From: Aldersonia sp. NBC_00410 | GTDB taxonomy: Bacteria; Actinomycetota; Actinomycetes; Mycobacteriales; Mycobacteriaceae | Assembly: GCF_026342035.1 (NCBI RefSeq) | Contig: NZ_JAPENM010000007.1 | Coordinates: forward strand, 62,001 to 126,000 | Reading direction: 5' to 3' | DNA: 64,000 nucleotides | Shown: positions 60,585 to 64,000 of the stretch, piece after piece | Position numbering within the stretch: the first letter of the stretch is position 1 | How the letters are laid out: every line of letters begins with the position of its first letter | The notes under the pieces: model-generated | The model's database searches: none | What the model was told of the DNA's origin: nothing | What the model saw: only the letters and a program-made list of their open reading frames with translations | Position numbers and translations under genes: made by a program

Positions 60585-61079
60585 ATGCCCGCAGTGATGG
60601 AGCAACCGCTCACCGATCTGTCGAAGTGGAAGACCGACGAGTGCTCGATCGGTAAGGCGATGGATCTCATCGGTACCCGCTCGGCGATCCTGATCCTGCG
60701 CGAGGCGTACTACGGCACCACGCGGTTCGACGGCTTCGCGACCCGCGTCGGCGTCACCGAAGCGGTGGCAGCGAAACAGCTGCGCCGGCTCACCGACGCC
60801 GGTCTACTGCGCAAACAGCCCTACCGGGAAGCGGGGCAGCGCACCCGGCACGAATACGCGCTCACCGAGATGGGCCGCGATCTGTTGCCGGCCGTGCTCG
60901 CACTGATGCAGTGGGGCGACAAGTACCTGCAGGAGGGTGTTTCGCCGCTGCTCGTCGTCGAAGATTCGACGGATTCGCCGGTGCAGGTACAGGTCCGCAG
61001 TGCCGCAGGCAACGAGGTCGGGCTCGAGCAGTTACGGGTGCGGCTGAACCGGGGCTGGCGCCCGCGCAAAGCGCGCTAA
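60585..61079 (+). CDS. HxlR family transcriptional regulator
   Basis: A 164-residue winged-helix protein. The HxlR Cys is in DECSIGKAMDLIGTR, followed by SAILILREAYYGTTRFDGFATRVGV and the recognition helix region AKQLRRLTDAGLL. No SCP2 domain is present, unlike the HxlR protein at 27445. It is divergent from a thiolase gene. ATG 60585 has only a weak Shine-Dalgarno. Confidence 0.93.
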   Translation: MPAVMEQPLTDLSKWKTDECSIGKAMDLIGTRSAILILREAYYGTTRFDGFATRVGVTEAVAAKQLRRLTDAGLLRKQPYREAGQRTRHEYALTEMGRDLLPAVLALMQWGDKYLQEGVSPLLVVEDSTDSPVQVQVRSAAGNEVGLEQLRVRLNRGWRPRKAR

Positions 61080-61732
61080 CGCGCTCGCTGCCGCCACACC
61101 GGCGGCGGCGGAGTCCGCCAGTCGGTGAACAGCGAGACGATTCGCGCGACCAGGATGACCACGAAGGTGACGCTCGCGCTCGCCGGCACGGAAACACCGA
61201 CGGCGGTCAGCAATTCGAAGGTGGCGGCACCGGCCAATGCGATCACCGCGTACGGCGCGGTTCGCTGGATCACCTCGACCGGGCGGGCGGCCAACAGGTC
61301 GCGAAGCATGCCGCCGCCGACGCCGGTGATCGTGCCGAGCAGGATCCCCGCCGACACGCCGAGGTCGGCGTCGTGCGCCTTCACCACACCGACCACCACG
61401 AACAGCCCGAGCGCGGCCGCATCCAAAACATTCACCAGCAACTGCTGCCGATGCACCACATACGCCAAGACCATGCCTGCCACGGCGGCGATCACCGCCG
61501 TGATGAGGTACCAGCCGTTCGCCAGCGCGGCGGGCACGATATTGAGCAGCACGTCGCGCAGAATCCCGCCACCGAGACCGACGACGATGGCGAAGACGAA
61601 TCCGGCGAGCACGTCGTATTCGACGCGCTCGTCCTCGACCGCCGCGAAACTCGCACCCTGAACGGCGCCGACGCCGACCGCGGCCAGATCGATCCACAGC
61701 GGAATCTGCACCGATGCGTTCTGGATCGTCAT
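61076..61732 (-). CDS. TRIC/UPF0126-type cation channel
   Basis: A 218-residue membrane protein with two repeats of about 90 residues, each with GxGGGxLRDxLL (GLGGGILRDVLL and GVGGGMLRDLLA), the UPF0126/YadS/TRIC signature, and six or seven helices. The family forms trimeric ion or glycine-type channels. ATG 61732 has GGAGG. It follows the ABC ATPase gene by 22 bp and may be co-transcribed. It converges with the HxlR gene by 4 bp. Confidence 0.92.
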   Translation of the reverse strand: MTIQNASVQIPLWIDLAAVGVGAVQGASFAAVEDERVEYDVLAGFVFAIVVGLGGGILRDVLLNIVPAALANGWYLITAVIAAVAGMVLAYVVHRQQLLVNVLDAAALGLFVVVGVVKAHDADLGVSAGILLGTITGVGGGMLRDLLAARPVEVIQRTAPYAVIALAGAATFELLTAVGVSVPASASVTFVVILVARIVSLFTDWRTPPPPVWRQRAR

Positions 61733-61754
61733 GCGGCCTCCGCGAAGCTCTCGG

Positions 61755-62822
61755 TCAGGCGATTCGGCGGCCGTCCGTACCGAAGAAGTGCACGTGGTCG
61801 GCGTCCGCGCTCAGCTGCACCCGGCTCCCCTTCGGGGGCGGGTTGCGCCAGTCCGCGCGCGCCACGACCTGTTCGCCGTTCGCGCCGGTCACCCGGCCGT
61901 ACACGAATGCGTCGGACCCGAGTTCCTCGACGACCGCGACCTCCATCTCGAGTCCGTCGCCACCGAGTTCGAAGTGCTCGGGCCGGATCCCGACCGTCAC
62001 GCTCGCGCCGCCGGCTGCAGTAGCCACGTTGCGCGGCACCGGAAGCCGCCATCGGCCGACGGTGACCGCGTCGTCGCTGATCGGCAGCGTGAACAGGTTC
62101 ATCGCCGGCGACCCCATGAAACCGGCGACGAACACGTTGGCGGGCCGGCGGTACAGCTCCTGCGGGGTGGCGCACTGTTGCAGCACGCCGTCCTTCAGCA
62201 CCGCGACCCGGTCGCCCATCGTCATCGCCTCCACCTGGTCGTGGGTGACGTAGACGGTGGTGACGCCGAGTCGCCGCTGCAGCTGGGCAATCTGGGTGCG
62301 CGTCTGGACCCGCAGCTTCGCGTCGAGGTTGCTCAGCGGCTCGTCCATCAGGAAGACCTGCGGCTGGCGCACGATCGCCCGGCCCATCGCCACCCGCTGA
62401 CGCTGCCCACCCGACAACGCCTTGGGCTTGCGGTCGAGGTAATTCTCCAGGTCGAGCAGCTTCGCCGCCTCCTGCACGCGGCGATGCTTCTCGTCCTTGT
62501 CGGTCCCGGCGAGCTTGAGCGCAAACCCCATGTTCTCCGCGACCGTCATATGCGGATAGAGCGCGTAGTTCTGGAACACCATCGCGATGTCGCGGTCCTT
62601 GGGCTCCGCGCCGGTGACATCGCGGTCACCGATGTAGATGCGCCCGAGGTCCACCGAGTCGAGACCGGCGAGCATCCGTAGCGAGGTGGACTTGCCGCAG
62701 CCCGACGGGCCGACGAGAACGAGGAACTCACCGTCCTCGATCTGCAGTTCGAGCTGGTCGACCGCGGGCTCGGTGGAGCCGGGAAACAGCTTGGTCGCAC
62801 GGTCGTAGGTCACTGATGCCAC
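61755..62822 (-). CDS. ABC transporter ATPase, UgpC/MsmX/SugC type
   Basis: A 355-residue sugar-importer ATPase. Walker A is GPSGCGKST, the signature is [12 protein letters not shown], Walker B is [12 protein letters not shown], and the switch His is in VTHDQ. The C-terminal TOBE/OB domains (about 240-355) regulate transport. GTG 62822 has GGGAGGGG. No permease gene adjoins it. It is the likely ATPase of the LpqY-SugAB-like system at 54470-57742, about 4 kb away; it could also serve other carbohydrate importers. Confidence 0.96.
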   Translation of the reverse strand: MASVTYDRATKLFPGSTEPAVDQLELQIEDGEFLVLVGPSGCGKSTSLRMLAGLDSVDLGRIYIGDRDVTGAEPKDRDIAMVFQNYALYPHMTVAENMGFALKLAGTDKDEKHRRVQEAAKLLDLENYLDRKPKALSGGQRQRVAMGRAIVRQPQVFLMDEPLSNLDAKLRVQTRTQIAQLQRRLGVTTVYVTHDQVEAMTMGDRVAVLKDGVLQQCATPQELYRRPANVFVAGFMGSPAMNLFTLPISDDAVTVGRWRLPVPRNVATAAGGASVTVGIRPEHFELGGDGLEMEVAVVEELGSDAFVYGRVTGANGEQVVARADWRNPPPKGSRVQLSADADHVHFFGTDGRRIA

Positions 62823-62968
62823 AACGAACCCCTCCCTTCACCGCCACGAACGTGCCGGACGATCGAGTAGTGCACGCGGCACGGGGGACGCACCGCCCAA
62901 GCAGTATGGCCGACACCCGGTTCGCTCAGTAGCCTCGGTGCTCGGAACCGCGATCGAGAGAGAGCCCA

Positions 62969-63763
62969 ATGACCAACCAGATCCGGATCGGCGTCCAACT
63001 GCAGCCGCAGCAGGCACCGAACTACCAGAACATTCGCGACGCCGTGCTGCGCGCCGAGGATGCCGGCGTCGACATCGTCTTCAACTGGGACCATTTCTAT
63101 CCGCTCTACGGCGACCCGGACGGCGCCCATTTCGAATGTTGGACGATGCTCGGTGCCTTCGCCGAACAGACCGAACGAGTGGAGATCGGCGCCCTGGTCA
63201 CCGGCGGTGGCTACCGCAATCCCGATCTGCTCGCGGACATGGCCCGCACCGTCGACCACATCAGCGGCGGGCGGCTGATCCTCGGCATCGGCGGCGGCTG
63301 GTTCGAAAAGGACTATCGGGAGTACGGATACGATTTCGGCACTCCCGGCACCCGACTGAAACTGCTCGGCGAGAACCTCGCCCGGATCTCCGCGCGGCTG
63401 ACCAAGCTGAATCCCGCTCCCACCCGCCATATTCCGATCCTGATCGGCGGTGGCGGCGAGCGAAAGACGTTGCGACTTGTTGCGGAGTACGCGCACATCT
63501 GGCACAGCTTCGCCGATCTCGAAGCGCTGCAGCACAAGTCGCAGGTGCTGGCCGACCACTGCGATGCGGTGGGCCGCAACCCGGCGCAGATCGAGCGCTC
63601 GGTGGCCTGGCCGGGTGCCGCCAATGCGCAGGCGTTCCTGGATCAGGGCGTGAACCTGTTCACGGTAGGAGTGGGCGGGCCGGAGTACCACCTTGACAAG
63701 GTGGTCGAGGCAATCCGCTGGCGTGACGAGCACAACCCGGAATCCGTCACCGGCCTCGCCTGA
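62969..63763 (+). CDS. LLM class F420-dependent oxidoreductase
   Basis: A 264-residue luciferase-like monooxygenase. It shows the NWDHFYPLYGDPDG and FECWTMLGAFA blocks, with ALVTGGGYRNPDLLA (F420 pocket) and LGIGGGWFEKDYREYG (phosphate loop) following. The family uses F420 or FMN on small substrates. A GAGAGAGAG stretch precedes ATG 62969. It is divergent from the ABC ATPase gene. Confidence 0.93.
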   Translation: MTNQIRIGVQLQPQQAPNYQNIRDAVLRAEDAGVDIVFNWDHFYPLYGDPDGAHFECWTMLGAFAEQTERVEIGALVTGGGYRNPDLLADMARTVDHISGGRLILGIGGGWFEKDYREYGYDFGTPGTRLKLLGENLARISARLTKLNPAPTRHIPILIGGGGERKTLRLVAEYAHIWHSFADLEALQHKSQVLADHCDAVGRNPAQIERSVAWPGAANAQAFLDQGVNLFTVGVGGPEYHLDKVVEAIRWRDEHNPESVTGLA

Positions 63764-63789
63764 GTCCGTTCGTCGGGTAGCGGCTGTCG

Positions 63790-64000
63790 TCAGGGCTCGA
63801 TCTCGACCGTGACCGCGGTCGATGCGACGAGATCGTCGCCGGAGGTGTCCTTCAAGGCCACGCCCGAGCGGCCGAGCTGTCGTGCGCCTGCCACCAGCGC
63901 TGCGGCGGTCCGCGCCGCGCGCTCGTAGGAAAGCCCGTCGGGCGGGTGGATGTTCGAGATGCAGTTCCGATCGGCATCCGTGCGACCCGGCCGCGGCAGG
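63790..64000 (-). CDS. eutC: Ethanolamine ammonia-lyase small subunit, 3' end only
   Basis: The minus-strand frame open from the window edge reads GRTDADRNCISNIHPPDGLSY, then AARTAAALVAGARQLGRSGV, ALKD, and ends TVEIEP. This is the C-terminal part of EutC, which with EutB and adenosylcobalamin splits ethanolamine into acetaldehyde and ammonia. The start lies beyond the window, and the large-subunit gene would be expected further along in that direction (upstream on this strand). Confidence 0.88.
   Translation of the reverse strand, partial: LPRPGRTDADRNCISNIHPPDGLSYERAARTAAALVAGARQLGRSGVALKDTSGDDLVASTAVTVEIEP

Overview
The window is high-GC DNA from a mycolic-acid actinobacterium, most likely Nocardia or a close relative (Rhodococcus-like). 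The block inositol-phosphate synthase / PadR regulator / DUF1707 / DUF5318 / class A PBP / GT87-type membrane protein / rpsF-ssb-rpsR-rplI / dnaB (about 36.7-52.4 kb) keeps the gene order of the M. tuberculosis Rv0046c-Rv0058 region. A DUF222-HNH (13E12-type) gene, an MmpL-like transporter, MpaB-type oxygenases, an F420-type LLM oxidoreductase and an LpqY-SugAB-like importer fit the same group.

Region 1 (1-13.5 kb) is a catabolic cluster. A tightly packed minus-strand operon (8038 to 929) encodes a NIPSNAP-like protein, a cytochrome P450, an alcohol dehydrogenase, an HpaI-type aldolase, a 26-residue microprotein not noted by size-limited gene calling, an SDR, a Baeyer-Villiger monooxygenase and an HSL-type esterase. 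Divergent plus-strand genes encode an SMP-30-type lactonase, a double-hotdog thioesterase, a TetR regulator and a GlcD-type FAD oxidase. A 3Fe-4S ferredoxin, a second TetR regulator and a nitroreductase follow. The genes suggest the route hydroxylate, oxidise to ketone, insert oxygen, hydrolyse the ester or lactone, then shorten the chain. Two intergenic regions share a 24-bp palindromic operator geometry, which ties the P450 operon to the ferredoxin/TetR pair.

Region 2 (13.6-36.7 kb) is an accessory mixture: a secreted transglycosylase with a long leader, MpaB oxygenases, an amidohydrolase, an MmpL transporter, an acyltransferase, hydrolases, a CoA-transferase with a TetR gene whose start codon lies inside an operator, a glycosyltransferase, two SDR-type genes, an enoyl-CoA hydratase, an FMN reductase and methyltransferases. 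It ends in a scarred segment (33.9-36.7 kb). This holds a frameshifted membrane-protein gene, a gene tail, a TetR/CYP102-like pair in which the P450 lacks the usual fused reductase, and IS-end-like repeats.

Region 3 (36.7-52.4 kb) is the conserved core: dnaB interrupted by a class 3 intein that carries homing-endonuclease motifs and two Cys4 zinc-finger-like modules, the rplI-rpsR-ssb-rpsF operon, two GT87-type membrane proteins, a class A PBP, small DUF genes, and padR-ino1 with a strong PadR-type operator.

Region 4 (52.4-64 kb) holds an SRPBCC protein, two GyrI-like proteins joined by a triplicated start module, an LpqY-SugAB-like sugar importer with its ATPase about 5 kb away, a DUF2786/zinc-metalloprotein pair, a thiolase with a HxlR regulator, a TRIC/UPF0126 channel, an LLM oxidoreductase and the 3' end of a eutC gene cut by the window edge. 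No rRNA, tRNA or CRISPR array was seen.
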